A stretch of DNA of 64,000 nucleotides from positions 1-64,000 of the forward strand of contig NZ_JACEZT010000015.1 in NCBI RefSeq assembly GCF_014042345.1, written 5' to 3'. This document shows positions 24,598 through 34,233 of the stretch, one piece after another; the stretch's first letter is position 1, and each line of letters begins with the position of its first letter. The notes under the pieces were generated by a model. The model was not told where the DNA came from. It saw nothing but the letters and a program-made list of their open reading frames with translations, and did not search any database. The position numbers and the translations under genes are program-made. Origin of the DNA: Rugamonas brunnea (lineage in GTDB: Bacteria; Pseudomonadota; Gammaproteobacteria; Burkholderiales; Burkholderiaceae_D).

Positions 24598-25068
24598 ATG
24601 ACCACTACCCGCTTTGAATTAGTCCGCAACCCGTTTGGCCGCCTGGTGCTCACCACCGAGGATGGCCAGGTGTTCGAGAACGTGGCGCCGGCGCGCGCCT
24701 TCCCCGTGCAGGCGCCGCAGGAGGGCATCGCCCTGGTGTGCAGCGATGGCAAGGAGGTCGGCTGGATCGACAAGCTCGACGACCTACCGCCGGCCATCGC
24801 CGCGCTGGTGCGCGAGGAACTGGGTGGACGCGAGTTCATGCCCGAGATCTCGCGCATCGTCAGCGTGACCAGCTACGCCACGCCGTGCACCTGGAAGGTC
24901 CACACGGACCGGGGCGACACGGAATTCGTGCTGCGCGGCGAGGAAGACATACGCCGCATCGGCCCTGATACCCTGTTGGTATCGGACATCCACGGCATCC
25001 ACTTCCTGATCCGCGACGCGCACGAGCTGGACAAGCACAGCAAGAAGATCCTGGACCGCTTCCTGTAA
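24598..25068 (+). CDS. DUF1854 protein associated with cyanophycin metabolism
   Basis: The 156-residue soluble protein is beta-rich at the N-terminus (FELVRNPFGRLVLTTEDG) with the conserved block REFMPEISRIVSVTSYATPCTW and the tail IHFLIRDAHELDKHSKKILDRFL, as in DUF1854. It starts 9 bp after the ABC transporter stop codon. The constant pairing with this transporter suggests a regulatory or accessory subunit; the biochemical role is unknown. Confidence 0.82.
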   Translation: MTTTRFELVRNPFGRLVLTTEDGQVFENVAPARAFPVQAPQEGIALVCSDGKEVGWIDKLDDLPPAIAALVREELGGREFMPEISRIVSVTSYATPCTWKVHTDRGDTEFVLRGEEDIRRIGPDTLLVSDIHGIHFLIRDAHELDKHSKKILDRFL

Positions 25069-25074
25069 CCGGGA

Positions 25075-25956
<882 letters not shown>

Positions 25957-26060
25957 GCTAATTATGCAGCCATAGTTAATAGTATTAAAAATTATAGGTT
26001 ATTTATCGAATGACCATACCCTGCCATACTGTCATTGTTCGCAACACAAGGAGAACCATC

Positions 26061-26684
26061 ATGCTGACCATCCTCGGACATGCCGTATCCATCAATGTGC
26101 GCAAGGTGCTGTGGACTTGCGCCGAACTGGATCTGGAATACACGCTCGACGCGTGGGGCGGCACCAGCCGGTCCACGTCCAGTCCCTCGTTCCTGGCGCT
26201 GAACCCGAACGCCACCGTGCCCGTGCTGCGCGACGGCGATCTGGTGCTGTGGGAATCGAATACGATCTGCCGCTACCTGGCCGCGCGCTACGGCGACGGC
26301 GCCCTGCTGCCGACGGCGCCCGGGCCGCGCGCGCAAGTGGAACAATGGATGGACTGGCAGGCCACGGACCTCAACAGCGCGTGGCGCTATGCCTTCATGC
26401 ACCTGGTGCGGCGCAATCCCGCGTTCAGTGACGCGGCGGCGGCAGAGGCCAGCGCGCAGGAATGGAACCGCCGCATGACCATCCTCGATGGCCAACTGGC
26501 GCACACCGGCGCCTACGTGGCTGGCGCGGAATTCTCACTGGCCGACATCGTGATTGGCTTGTCCGTGAACCGCTGGCTGCTGTCGCCCATCGCGCGTCCG
26601 GAACTGGCGGCCGTAGCGGCCTACCACGAACGCTTGCTGCAACGGCCCGGCTATGCAGCCCATGGTGCCAACGGCCTGCCTTGA
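26061..26684 (+). CDS. Glutathione S-transferase family protein
   Basis: The 207-residue protein has a thioredoxin-fold GST N-terminal domain (SINVRKVLWTCAELDLEY, NPNATVPVLRDGD, LWESNTICRYLAARYG) and an alpha-helical C-terminal domain (FSLADIVIGLSVNRWL). The start follows AGGAGA. It is 24 bp upstream of the LysE-type exporter gene and probably co-transcribed with it. The substrate is not predictable. Confidence 0.87.
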   Translation: MLTILGHAVSINVRKVLWTCAELDLEYTLDAWGGTSRSTSSPSFLALNPNATVPVLRDGDLVLWESNTICRYLAARYGDGALLPTAPGPRAQVEQWMDWQATDLNSAWRYAFMHLVRRNPAFSDAAAAEASAQEWNRRMTILDGQLAHTGAYVAGAEFSLADIVIGLSVNRWLLSPIARPELAAVAAYHERLLQRPGYAAHGANGLP

Positions 26685-26708
26685 ACTTAACGACACTGTC
26701 CACTGAAG

Positions 26709-27347
26709 ATGACCATATCGACCTGGCTGCTCTTTCTGAGCATCTCCCTGCTCACCACCTTCTCGCCCGGCCCGGGGGTGCTGCTGGCCATCGCCAACAG
26801 CGCCACGCTGGGGCCGCGCAAGGCCATGTGCAGTTCGCTGGGCAATGCGCTCGGCATCCTGATGGTCGCCATGCTGTCGGTGACGGTGGTGGGCTTGCTG
26901 TTCAAGACGTCGGCCACGGCCTTTCTGGCGCTGCGACTGGTGGGCGGCGGCTATCTGATCTGGCTCGGCTGGCGCCAGTGCGGCAAGCAATCCTTCAGCG
27001 CGGCACCGGCCGGTCAGCACGCGCATGCCGCCGCGGCGCGCGACCAGAGCGGCTGGCAGACGGCGGGCCAAGGGCTGCTGGTGGCGCTCACCAATCCCAA
27101 GAGCCTGATGTTCTTCATCGCCCTGTTCCCCCGCTTCATGGCCGGCGATGACGGCGGCGGCACGCGGTTCGCCCTGCTCACCGCCACCTTCGCCGCCTGC
27201 GCCATGCTGTCGCACCTGACCTACATCGCGCTGGCCCGGCCCGTGCTCAGCTTCATGGCCAGCGGCCGCCGCGCGCGCCTGTTCAACGGCGCCACGGGGC
27301 TGCTGCTGATCGGACTGGGCTTGTCGATGTTCACCATGCAGCGATAA
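26709..27347 (+). CDS. LysE/RhtB-family exporter
   Basis: The 212-residue inner-membrane protein has about six hydrophobic helices and the family motif SPGPGVLLAIANSATLGPRKA near the N-terminus, plus ALTNPKSLMFFIALFP. Members export amino acids or homoserine lactones. It is the second gene of the GST unit. Confidence 0.87.
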   Translation: MTISTWLLFLSISLLTTFSPGPGVLLAIANSATLGPRKAMCSSLGNALGILMVAMLSVTVVGLLFKTSATAFLALRLVGGGYLIWLGWRQCGKQSFSAAPAGQHAHAAAARDQSGWQTAGQGLLVALTNPKSLMFFIALFPRFMAGDDGGGTRFALLTATFAACAMLSHLTYIALARPVLSFMASGRRARLFNGATGLLLIGLGLSMFTMQR

Positions 27348-27356
27348 AAGTCCGAT

Positions 27357-27665
27357 TCAGCGCGCAACGAGGTCTGCAGAGAGGTCACGTCGCTCGTGCA
27401 GCACGCGCAATACATCAACCAAGTCGCCGTCGATGCGGTAAAAAATCAGCAACGGGAAATGGTCAAGCTGCCAGACGCGCAGCGAATGATCAGCCAGGAA
27501 ATGCGCGTAACGGGGCGAGCCCATGCCGGGTTGCCCGCACAGCCCCTGCAGCGTGAATTCCAGCTCGGTGACAAACCGTTCCGCAAGCCCGGTAGAGATT
27601 TCGTTGTAATAGTCAGTGATCTCCAGCACGTCCCTTCTGGCGATGGGAGCGAGCTTGAATTCCAT
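27357..27665 (-). CDS. ParE/RelE-type toxin
   Basis: The 102-residue basic protein has the RelE/ParE fold pattern: an N-terminal strand-helix (FKLAPIARRDVLEITDYY), then the RVWQLDHFPLLIFYRIDGDLVDVLRVLHERRDL core. It starts 4 bp after the antitoxin stop codon. I chose the ATG at 27665 because it begins the domain directly. The pair forms a standard type II module; ParE-like sequence suggests gyrase inhibition, but RelE-like RNase action cannot be excluded. Confidence 0.82.
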   Translation of the reverse strand: MEFKLAPIARRDVLEITDYYNEISTGLAERFVTELEFTLQGLCGQPGMGSPRYAHFLADHSLRVWQLDHFPLLIFYRIDGDLVDVLRVLHERRDLSADLVAR

Positions 27666-27669
27666 GAGG

Positions 27670-27864
27670 CTATCGCTTGGGACGAATGCGTGCGCGCAGT
27701 TCCTCGGCCAGCGCCGCGACGCTCGTTTTAGGTGAAGGGCCGCTATTGATGCCTTCCATGACGAGCTCGTACAGCCGCCGCTCCGCTTCGTTTTGCGGAC
27801 CAACGACGTCGGCGTCTGGCGGCACCTGGAATGCTGAGGGCGCTTTGGTGGTGGGGGTGGTCAT
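27670..27864 (-). CDS. ParD-like antitoxin
   Basis: The 64-residue protein (start MTTPTTKAPSAF at ATG 27864; an in-frame ATG at 27918 would add 18 residues) has the linker-like C-terminus LVMEGINSGPSPKTSVAALAEELRARI that resembles toxin-wrapping ParD tails. It precedes the toxin gene with a 4-bp gap. An N-terminal DNA-binding motif is not obvious, so the exact family is uncertain. Confidence 0.65.
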   Translation of the reverse strand: MTTPTTKAPSAFQVPPDADVVGPQNEAERRLYELVMEGINSGPSPKTSVAALAEELRARIRPKR

Positions 27865-27977
27865 CGGTGAATTATAGGCTGATTCGCTATGCGGCGTTTT
27901 AGGATAGCGCAATCGCAACCTGCGGGCTCAACGTCCGCAGGCCCCGATTCCGACGCCGTAACAACGACTGCGCCGCC

Positions 27978-28343
27978 TCACTCCGGCGCGAACACGCGCA
28001 GCCGGTGGCCGTCGCGGTCCAGCGCCACGAAGGTGTAGCCGAAATCCATCTGCACCGGACGCTGGGCGATGCTCACGCCGCGCTCCACCCAGTCGGCATA
28101 GATGTCATTGACGGCGCTGCGGTCGGCCTGGGCGAACGCGATCTCCGCGCCGCCGCCGGACGCCATCGCTACCGGCTGCACCGTGTGGCGCGCCCACAGC
28201 CCCAGCTTGAGCCCGGACTTGAGCGCGAACAGCGCAAAGGTGGGCGATGCCTCCACCGGCGCCACGCCCAGCAGATCAGTGTAGAAGGCGGCGCTGGTTT
28301 GCGGGTTGTCCACGTACAGCAGGATGAAATTGGGGTCGATCAT
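27978..28343 (-). CDS. VOC (glyoxalase/bleomycin-resistance) family protein
   Basis: The 121-residue protein has the paired beta-alpha-beta-beta-beta modules of the vicinal oxygen chelate fold (FILLYVDNPQTSAAFYTDLLG, FALFALKSGLKLGLW, GYTFVALDRDGHRLRVFAPE). Start ATG 28343 has GGAG upstream. The substrate is unknown. Confidence 0.83.
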   Translation of the reverse strand: MIDPNFILLYVDNPQTSAAFYTDLLGVAPVEASPTFALFALKSGLKLGLWARHTVQPVAMASGGGAEIAFAQADRSAVNDIYADWVERGVSIAQRPVQMDFGYTFVALDRDGHRLRVFAPE

Positions 28344-28418
28344 GATGAGCTCCGCATAGCATAGGTTCAAAGTGTTGCGCGCTTGTGACGTCGCGAAACA
28401 TTATGCTAAGGGCAAGCG

Positions 28419-28435
28419 CTGACAGTTTCTGTCAG
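28419..28435. promoter_or_regulatory. Perfect 7-bp dyad between the SulP and VOC genes
   Basis: CTGACAG-TTT-CTGTCAG lies downstream of the sulP-like gene and 76 bp upstream of the VOC start. It could be an operator of the VOC gene or a weak terminator; no T run follows. Confidence 0.4.
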
Positions 28436-28461
28436 TAGCGTTTAAGTAGACACCCCGCCCT

Positions 28462-30195
28462 TCAATCATGCTTGTTGGCGAAGAAATGCTTGCTCACGTT
28501 GACCAGCTTTTCCGCCTGCAAGGTCACCGCCGAGCGCTTGCGGCCGCCATGGGCGACCTCATCCTTGCAGCGCGCCAGTGCCGCGCCGAACTCCTGCTGG
28601 TAGTCGGATGGCCCCAGCACGTCGAACAGGTCGGCCTTCTCCAGCTTGGCCTTGACGCGCTCGTTGGCTTCGCACAGCAGCACGCGCACGCCGCGCGCCT
28701 GCATCTTGCGCACCACTTCCTCCAGCGTCTGGATGCCCGTGATGTCCATGAACGGCACGTGGCGCAGGCGGATGATGAGGATGTGCGGTTCGGTATGGGT
28801 CTGGATCAGGGCCCGCTCGAAATTCTCCACGGCGCCGAAGAACACCGGCCCTTCGATGCCATACACCAGCACGCCCGGCGGCAGCGCCGGCAAGCCCTGC
28901 TCCGCCAGTTCCTGGGCCAGTTGCTTTTCCGTCTGCGGGTTGACTTCCACGGAACTGGACATGCGGCGCAGGAAGTGCATGGTGGCCAGGATCACGCCGA
29001 TGTTGACGGCCACCACCAAGTCGGCGAACACCGTCAGCAGGAAGGTGATGACGAGGATCACCACGTCGGCCCGCGGCGCGCGCCGCACCATGCGCACGAA
29101 GTGCTTGATCTCACTCATGTTGTAGGCCACCACGAACAGGATGGCGGCCAGCGCGGCCAGCGGCACACTGGCCGCCAGCGGCGCGAGCGCCAGCACGATC
29201 AGCACCAGCGTGATGGAATGGACAATGCCGGCCAGCGGGCTGGAACCGCCGTTGCGGATGCTGGTGGCCGTGCGCGCGATGGCGCCAGTGGCGGCAAAAC
29301 CGCCGAACAACGGCGCGACGATGTTGGCCAGCCCCTGTCCGATCAGCTCCTGGTTGGAATCGTGGCGGGTGCCCGCCATGCCGTCCGCCACCACGGCAGA
29401 CAGCAGCGATTCGATCGCGCCCAGCATGGCGATGGTGAACGCGGGGCTGATTAATTCAACGATGCGCGCCAGCGACACGGTCGGCAGCTTGAAGCCGGGC
29501 AGTTGCTGCGGGATGCCGCCGAACGCGCTGCCGATGGTGGCCACGCCGTCGAACCGGAAGACAACGTAGACCACGGTGGTCACCACCATCGCCACCAGCG
29601 GTCCCGGCACGTGGCGCAAGCCCGGTATGCGCGGCGAGAGCAGCACCAGCAGCAAACTCAGCACGGCCAGGCCCGTGGTGGCCAGGTGCAACTGGGGCAG
29701 GATCTGGATCAGATTCCACAACTTTTCGTGGAAGTGGCCAGCGTCGACGGGATGCAGGCCAAAGAAATACTTCCACTGCCCCACCCAGATGATGACGCCG
29801 ATGCCGGCCGTGAAGCCGACGATGACGGGCGCGGGAATGAAGCGGATCACGGCGCCCATGCCGGCGAAGCCCATGGTGACCAGCATCAGGCCCGCCATCA
29901 GCGTGGCCACCTGCAAACCGTCGATGCCGTAGCGGGCCGTCACGCCGGCCAGGATGGCGATGAAGGCGCCCGTCGGGCCGGCGATCTGGGCCCGCGTGCC
30001 GCCGCAGGCCGATACCAGCGCGCCGGCCACGATGGCCGTGTACAAGCCCTGCTCGGGCCGGGCGCCGGACGCGATGGCGAACGCCATGGCCAGCGGCAGC
30101 GCCACCACGCCAACAATCACGCCAGCGACCACATTGCGCAGCAACTGGCTGCGCGCAAACAAGCCGGCGCGATGCGCCGCGACGATACCGATCAT
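28462..30195 (-). CDS. SulP-family anion transporter with STAS domain
   Basis: The 577-residue inner-membrane protein has the SulP transmembrane core (VVAGVIVGVVALPLAMAFAI, GPTGAFIAILAG, PAVITAW-like helices) and a cytoplasmic STAS domain at the C-terminus (VLVYGIEGPVFFGAVENF, LIIRLRHVPFMDITGIQTLEE). Members carry sulfate, bicarbonate or dicarboxylates. The start at ATG 30195 has GAAGG at 6-nt spacing; the ATG at 30201 would have no spacing to the same site. The ion cannot be predicted. Confidence 0.87.
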   Translation of the reverse strand: MIGIVAAHRAGLFARSQLLRNVVAGVIVGVVALPLAMAFAIASGARPEQGLYTAIVAGALVSACGGTRAQIAGPTGAFIAILAGVTARYGIDGLQVATLMAGLMLVTMGFAGMGAVIRFIPAPVIVGFTAGIGVIIWVGQWKYFFGLHPVDAGHFHEKLWNLIQILPQLHLATTGLAVLSLLLVLLSPRIPGLRHVPGPLVAMVVTTVVYVVFRFDGVATIGSAFGGIPQQLPGFKLPTVSLARIVELISPAFTIAMLGAIESLLSAVVADGMAGTRHDSNQELIGQGLANIVAPLFGGFAATGAIARTATSIRNGGSSPLAGIVHSITLVLIVLALAPLAASVPLAALAAILFVVAYNMSEIKHFVRMVRRAPRADVVILVITFLLTVFADLVVAVNIGVILATMHFLRRMSSSVEVNPQTEKQLAQELAEQGLPALPPGVLVYGIEGPVFFGAVENFERALIQTHTEPHILIIRLRHVPFMDITGIQTLEEVVRKMQARGVRVLLCEANERVKAKLEKADLFDVLGPSDYQQEFGAALARCKDEVAHGGRKRSAVTLQAEKLVNVSKHFFANKHD

Positions 30196-30467
30196 GCTCA
30201 TCCTTCGCTGTGGCCGGACTACGGGCCGTTGCTGTCCATAATACGACAGCGGCGCGCAAAATGGGACCGCCTGTTGCCACGGCCGCGCACGGTAGCCGTG
30301 CCCCGGCACGGCACGCATCCTTCCATTCTGCTAGCATGAGGTCGTACCAACGCCCATCCAAACGCACATGCAAACCCGCATGCAATCGCGAAAGAGCGCT
30401 GCGATCAAGGGCAACGATCAAGGGCAGCGCCGGCGCAGGCGCCGGCAGCGCCCCGGAGGAACCGAAC

Positions 30468-31424
30468 ATGAGAAACCGACTACTGCTTTGCTGGCTGCTG
30501 GCAGGCGCGCCCCTGGTGGGCAGCGCGGCCACGTATGTCAGTGTGAACTTCAACCTCTCCACCTACCCCGAACTGGCGCCGGTGCCGGGCTACCCGGTCT
30601 ACTATGCGCCCCGGCTGCGTGCCAACTTCTTCTTTTATGACGGCCTGTACTGGCTGCTGAGCGGCGATAGCTGGTATGTCAGTTCCTGGTACAACGGCCC
30701 CTGGTCCTACGTGGGGCCGGACGCCGTGCCACTGTTCATCCTGCGCATACCCGTGCGCTACTACCTCGCCCCGCCCGTCTATTTCGTAGACTGGCGCCGC
30801 GATGCGCCACCCATGTGGGGCCGCCACTGGGGACCGGACTGGGAACGCCGCCATGAAGGCTGGGAGCGCTGGAACCAGCGCGCCGTGCCGGCCCGCGCGC
30901 CGCTGCCCACTTATCAACGCCAGTATGCGGGCAGCCGCTATCCGCAGCCTGCCCAGCAGCAAACCCTGCAAAACCAGCATTACCGCTACCGCCCGCACGA
31001 CGCGGTGGCGCAACAGCACTTCCAGGCGCCGGGACCCGCGCCGTTCACCGCGCCGGAACGCCAGCACGCGCCGCCGGGCCGGCAGGAACACGGGCAGCAG
31101 CAGCAGCGTCCGCCACAGCAGGAGCATGGGCAGCAGCGTCCACCGCAACAGGAGCACGGGCAACAGCGACAGCAGCCGGTCCCGTACTATGGCCAGCCGC
31201 CCCACGCGCCGCAACCATTACCGTCGCCGCCGCCCAATCGCATGGAGACCAACCGCCCGCCTCCGCAACGCGAGCAGGGTCCATACCAGCAAGCGATGCC
31301 GCAAGGACATGGAGCGCCACCGCGCGAGGCGGCGCCACGGCCCGAGCGTGGAGAAGAGCGCCGCGGGCCGCCAGCCAGGCAGAACGAAGGCCGGCGCGAC
31401 AAGGATCAACACGACGAGCGCTGA
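30468..31424 (+). CDS. Secreted Trp/Tyr-rich protein with Gln-rich tail repeats
   Basis: The 318-residue protein has a signal peptide (MRNRLLLCWLLAGAPLVGSA) and an aromatic-rich domain (APRLRANFFFYDGLYWLL, GDSWYVSSWYNGPWSYVG, PPMWGRHWGPDWERRHEGWE). From about residue 200 it becomes low complexity, rich in Gln, Pro and His, with three copies of a unit like QEHGQQRPPQ. The rest is basic and probably disordered. It resembles YXWGXW-type exported proteins of unknown role. Start ATG 30468 follows GGAGGA. It stands alone, divergent from the SulP gene. Confidence 0.65.
   Translation: MRNRLLLCWLLAGAPLVGSAATYVSVNFNLSTYPELAPVPGYPVYYAPRLRANFFFYDGLYWLLSGDSWYVSSWYNGPWSYVGPDAVPLFILRIPVRYYLAPPVYFVDWRRDAPPMWGRHWGPDWERRHEGWERWNQRAVPARAPLPTYQRQYAGSRYPQPAQQQTLQNQHYRYRPHDAVAQQHFQAPGPAPFTAPERQHAPPGRQEHGQQQQRPPQQEHGQQRPPQQEHGQQRQQPVPYYGQPPHAPQPLPSPPPNRMETNRPPPQREQGPYQQAMPQGHGAPPREAAPRPERGEERRGPPARQNEGRRDKDQHDER
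31084..31175 (+). repeat. Three imperfect ~30-bp tandem repeats inside the secreted protein gene
   Basis: The repeats encode QEHGQQ(QQ)RPPQ units. Copies differ in the number of CAG codons, as expected from slippage. Confidence 0.7.
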
Positions 31425-31531
31425 CGGCCTGTGTTGTACTGGCCCTGTTTCCTGACCGGATGTCGTATTGATGACTGGAAAGTTCGCAAGCCGTCCAGTA
31501 AGATGGCGCTTCCGGCCGTCCAGGAATCCGC

Positions 31532-32377
31532 ATGAGAATGACCACCATCGCCCTGTCCACGATCGCCCTGCTGACTGGCTGGGCGTACGGGGCTGCGCGC
31601 GCCACGCCGCTGGCGCCGGAACAGGTGATCCGGGTGTGCGGGCAAATCGCCGAATGGCCGCCCTACCTGTATTTCAAGCGCGACATTGGCGGGCCGACCG
31701 ATGAGGTGACCGGCTATTCGGCCGAGATGCTGCAACTGAGCCTGGAACGCAAGGGTTTACGCTACACGTTCGACATGCTGCCGTGGCGGCGCTGCACGGA
31801 ATCGGTCCGGCTCGGCATGCACGACATGATGACGGACCTGGCCAACAACCCGGAGCGGAGCCACACCTACCTGGTGAGCAAGCCGTACTACAGCCAGCAC
31901 CTGGTCTATTTTTACGACCTGGCGCGCCCCAGGCCGGCCGTCGACACGGCGCCGGACCTGAAAAAACTGCGGCTGTGCGGCATCAACGGCTATACCTACG
32001 CCGCGTTCGGCCTGAACCCGGCGCACATGGACACTGGCTCGCAAGACCTGATCCAGTCCCTGCTCAAGCTCAAGAACAACCGTTGCGACGCCGTGCCGGA
32101 ACGGCTGGAGATCGCGCTGGGCTACCAGGCACTGGGCAAGGTCGATTTCAAGGTGCTGGGCATCGCCTACGGCGCCCTGCCGGATCTGGCGCCATCGCCG
32201 TTCCACATGATGGTAAGCCGCAATGTGCCCTACGCGGCCGAACTGCTGGATGTGATCAACGACGGCATCGACATCCTCGGCCGCAACGGCGAAGCGAAGC
32301 GGCTGGCGGCCAAGTACGGCATCGCCGATCCTGGCCTGGGCAAGCCGCCGCGCCGCCCCGTTACACGCGTTCGATGA
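31532..32377 (+). CDS. Periplasmic solute-binding protein (SBP_bac_3-like)
   Basis: The 281-residue protein has a signal peptide (TTIALSTIALLTGWAYGAARA) and a family-3 periplasmic binding fold (VCGQIAEWPPYLYF, GYSAEMLQLSLERKGLRYTF, GMHDMMTDLANNPERSHTYLVSKPYYSQ, KKLRLCGINGYTYAAFG). No permease or ATPase gene is adjacent, so it may act as a sensor or as an orphan amino acid-type binding protein. Its 3' end overlaps the convergent thiolase gene by 17 bp. Confidence 0.78.
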   Translation: MRMTTIALSTIALLTGWAYGAARATPLAPEQVIRVCGQIAEWPPYLYFKRDIGGPTDEVTGYSAEMLQLSLERKGLRYTFDMLPWRRCTESVRLGMHDMMTDLANNPERSHTYLVSKPYYSQHLVYFYDLARPRPAVDTAPDLKKLRLCGINGYTYAAFGLNPAHMDTGSQDLIQSLLKLKNNRCDAVPERLEIALGYQALGKVDFKVLGIAYGALPDLAPSPFHMMVSRNVPYAAELLDVINDGIDILGRNGEAKRLAAKYGIADPGLGKPPRRPVTRVR

Positions 32378-33572
32378 CGATGGCGATGCCCTGTCCCACG
32401 CCGATGCACATGGTGCACAGGGCATAGCGTCCTCCGCTCCGCAGCAACTGGTACATGGCCGTGGTGACCAGCCGCGCGCCGCTCATGCCCAGAGGATGAC
32501 CGAGCGCGATGGCACCGCCATAGGGATTGACGCGCGGATCATCGTCACGCAATCCCAGCGCGCGCAGCACGGCCAGCCCCTGCGACGCGAAAGCTTCATT
32601 GAGCTCGATGACGTCCATCTGATCCAGGGTCATGCCCAGCTGGCGCAGCAGCTTTTGCGTGGCCGGCGCCGGGCCGATGCCCATCACGCGCGGCGCCACG
32701 CCGGCCGTGGCCATGCCGACGATGCGGGCGCGCGGCGTCAAGCCATGCCGGCTCGCTGCCTGCGCATTGGCCAGCAGCAGCGCGCAGGCGCCATCGTTGA
32801 CGCCGGACGCATTGCCGGCGGTGACGCTGCCATCGGGCCGCACCACGCCCTTGAGTTTGGCCAGCGCTTCCGGGGTGGTCTCGCGCGGATGCTCGTCCTG
32901 CGCGAAGAGGACAGGCTCGCCCGCGCCGCGCCGGGCCGGCGGCAGCGTGACCGGCACGATCTCGTCCGCGAACAGGCCGTCGCGCTGGGCCCGCGCCGTC
33001 TTCTGCTGGCTGGCCAGCGCGAAGCGGTCCTGGTCGGCGCGGCTGATGGCGTAATCGTCGGCCACGTTTTCCGCCGTCTCCGGCATGGCGTCCACGCCGT
33101 ACAACTCCTTCATCAACTTGTTGGGGAAGCGCCAGCCGATGGTGGTGTCGTAGATGGCCGCGTTGCGCGAGAAGGCCGCATCGGCCTTGCCCATCACGAA
33201 CGGCGCGCGCGTCATCGATTCGACGCCGCCGGCGATCATCAGGCCGGCGTCGCCGGACATGATGGCGCGGGCCGCCGTGCCCACCGCGTCCATGCCGGAA
33301 CCGCACAGGCGGTTGACGGTCGAACCGGGCACTTCCAGCGGCAGGCCGGCCAGCAGCAAGGACATGCGCGCCACGTTGCGGTTATCCTCGCCGGCCTGGT
33401 TGGCGCAGCCGTAGATCACGTCGTCGACCTCGTTCCAGCGTACGGACGGATTGCGGCGCATCAGTTCGCGCAGCGGGATGGCGCCCAGGTCGTCGGCCCG
33501 CATGTCCTTCAGGGCGCCGCCGTAGCGGCCGATGGGGGTGCGGATCGCGTCGCAAATAAAAGCTTGATTCAT
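32361..33572 (-). CDS. pcaF: 3-oxoadipyl-CoA thiolase PcaF
   Basis: The 403-residue thiolase cleaves 3-oxoadipyl-CoA to succinyl-CoA and acetyl-CoA, the last step of the beta-ketoadipate pathway. The nucleophilic Cys lies in NRLCGSGMDAVG, with GHPLGMSGARL and CTMCIGVGQG near the C-terminus. It is the third gene of pcaIJF, starting 16 bp after the pcaJ stop codon. Context fixes the substrate better than sequence alone. Confidence 0.92.
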   Translation of the reverse strand: MNQAFICDAIRTPIGRYGGALKDMRADDLGAIPLRELMRRNPSVRWNEVDDVIYGCANQAGEDNRNVARMSLLLAGLPLEVPGSTVNRLCGSGMDAVGTAARAIMSGDAGLMIAGGVESMTRAPFVMGKADAAFSRNAAIYDTTIGWRFPNKLMKELYGVDAMPETAENVADDYAISRADQDRFALASQQKTARAQRDGLFADEIVPVTLPPARRGAGEPVLFAQDEHPRETTPEALAKLKGVVRPDGSVTAGNASGVNDGACALLLANAQAASRHGLTPRARIVGMATAGVAPRVMGIGPAPATQKLLRQLGMTLDQMDVIELNEAFASQGLAVLRALGLRDDDPRVNPYGGAIALGHPLGMSGARLVTTAMYQLLRSGGRYALCTMCIGVGQGIAIVIERV

Positions 33573-33588
33573 CAAGTATTCCTCTCTA

Positions 33589-34233
33589 TCAGAGCGTGGG
33601 AGGCAGCAACCGCGCGCCGGTGACGGCCTGCAGCTGCTCAAAAGTGAGGCCGGGCGCCATCTCGCGCACGGCCAGGCCGGCCGGGGTGACGTCCAGCACG
33701 GCCAGGTCGGTGTAGATGCGGTCCACGCAGGCCACGCCCGTGAGCGGGTAGGCGCACTGCGCCACGATCTTGCTCTCGCCGCTCTTGGTCTGGTGGTCCA
33801 TCATCACGAACACCTGCTTGGCGCCGATGGCCAGGTCCATCGCGCCGCCGACGGCGGGAATGGCGTCCGGCGCGCCCGTGTGCCAGTTGGCCAGGTCGCC
33901 GTTGGCCGCCACCTGGAAGGCGCCCAGCACGCAGATGTCGAGGTGGCCGCCGCGCATCATGGCGAACGAATCGCCGTGGTGGAAGTACGCGCCGCCTGTC
34001 AGCAGCGTGACGGGCTGCTTGCCGGCGTTGATCAGGTCTTCATCCTCGTCGCCGGGTGCGGGTGCGGGGCCCATGCCGAGCAGGCCGTTTTCGCTGTGCA
34101 GGAACACTTCGCGTTCGGGCGGCAGGTAGTTGGCCACCTTGGTCGGCAGGCCGATGCCCAGGTTGACGTAGGCGCCTTCGGGAATGTCCTGCGCCACGCG
34201 GGCGGCGATCTGGTCGCGGGTGTAGCGGTTCAT
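33589..34233 (-). CDS. pcaJ: 3-oxoadipate CoA-transferase subunit B PcaJ
   Basis: The 214-residue beta subunit has the catalytic glutamate motif HSENGLLGMGPAP and GGAMDLAIGAKQ. With PcaI it transfers CoA from succinyl-CoA to 3-oxoadipate. Its ATG overlaps the pcaI stop codon (TAATG), so the subunits are translationally coupled. Confidence 0.93.
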   Translation of the reverse strand: MNRYTRDQIAARVAQDIPEGAYVNLGIGLPTKVANYLPPEREVFLHSENGLLGMGPAPAPGDEDEDLINAGKQPVTLLTGGAYFHHGDSFAMMRGGHLDICVLGAFQVAANGDLANWHTGAPDAIPAVGGAMDLAIGAKQVFVMMDHQTKSGESKIVAQCAYPLTGVACVDRIYTDLAVLDVTPAGLAVREMAPGLTFEQLQAVTGARLLPPTL

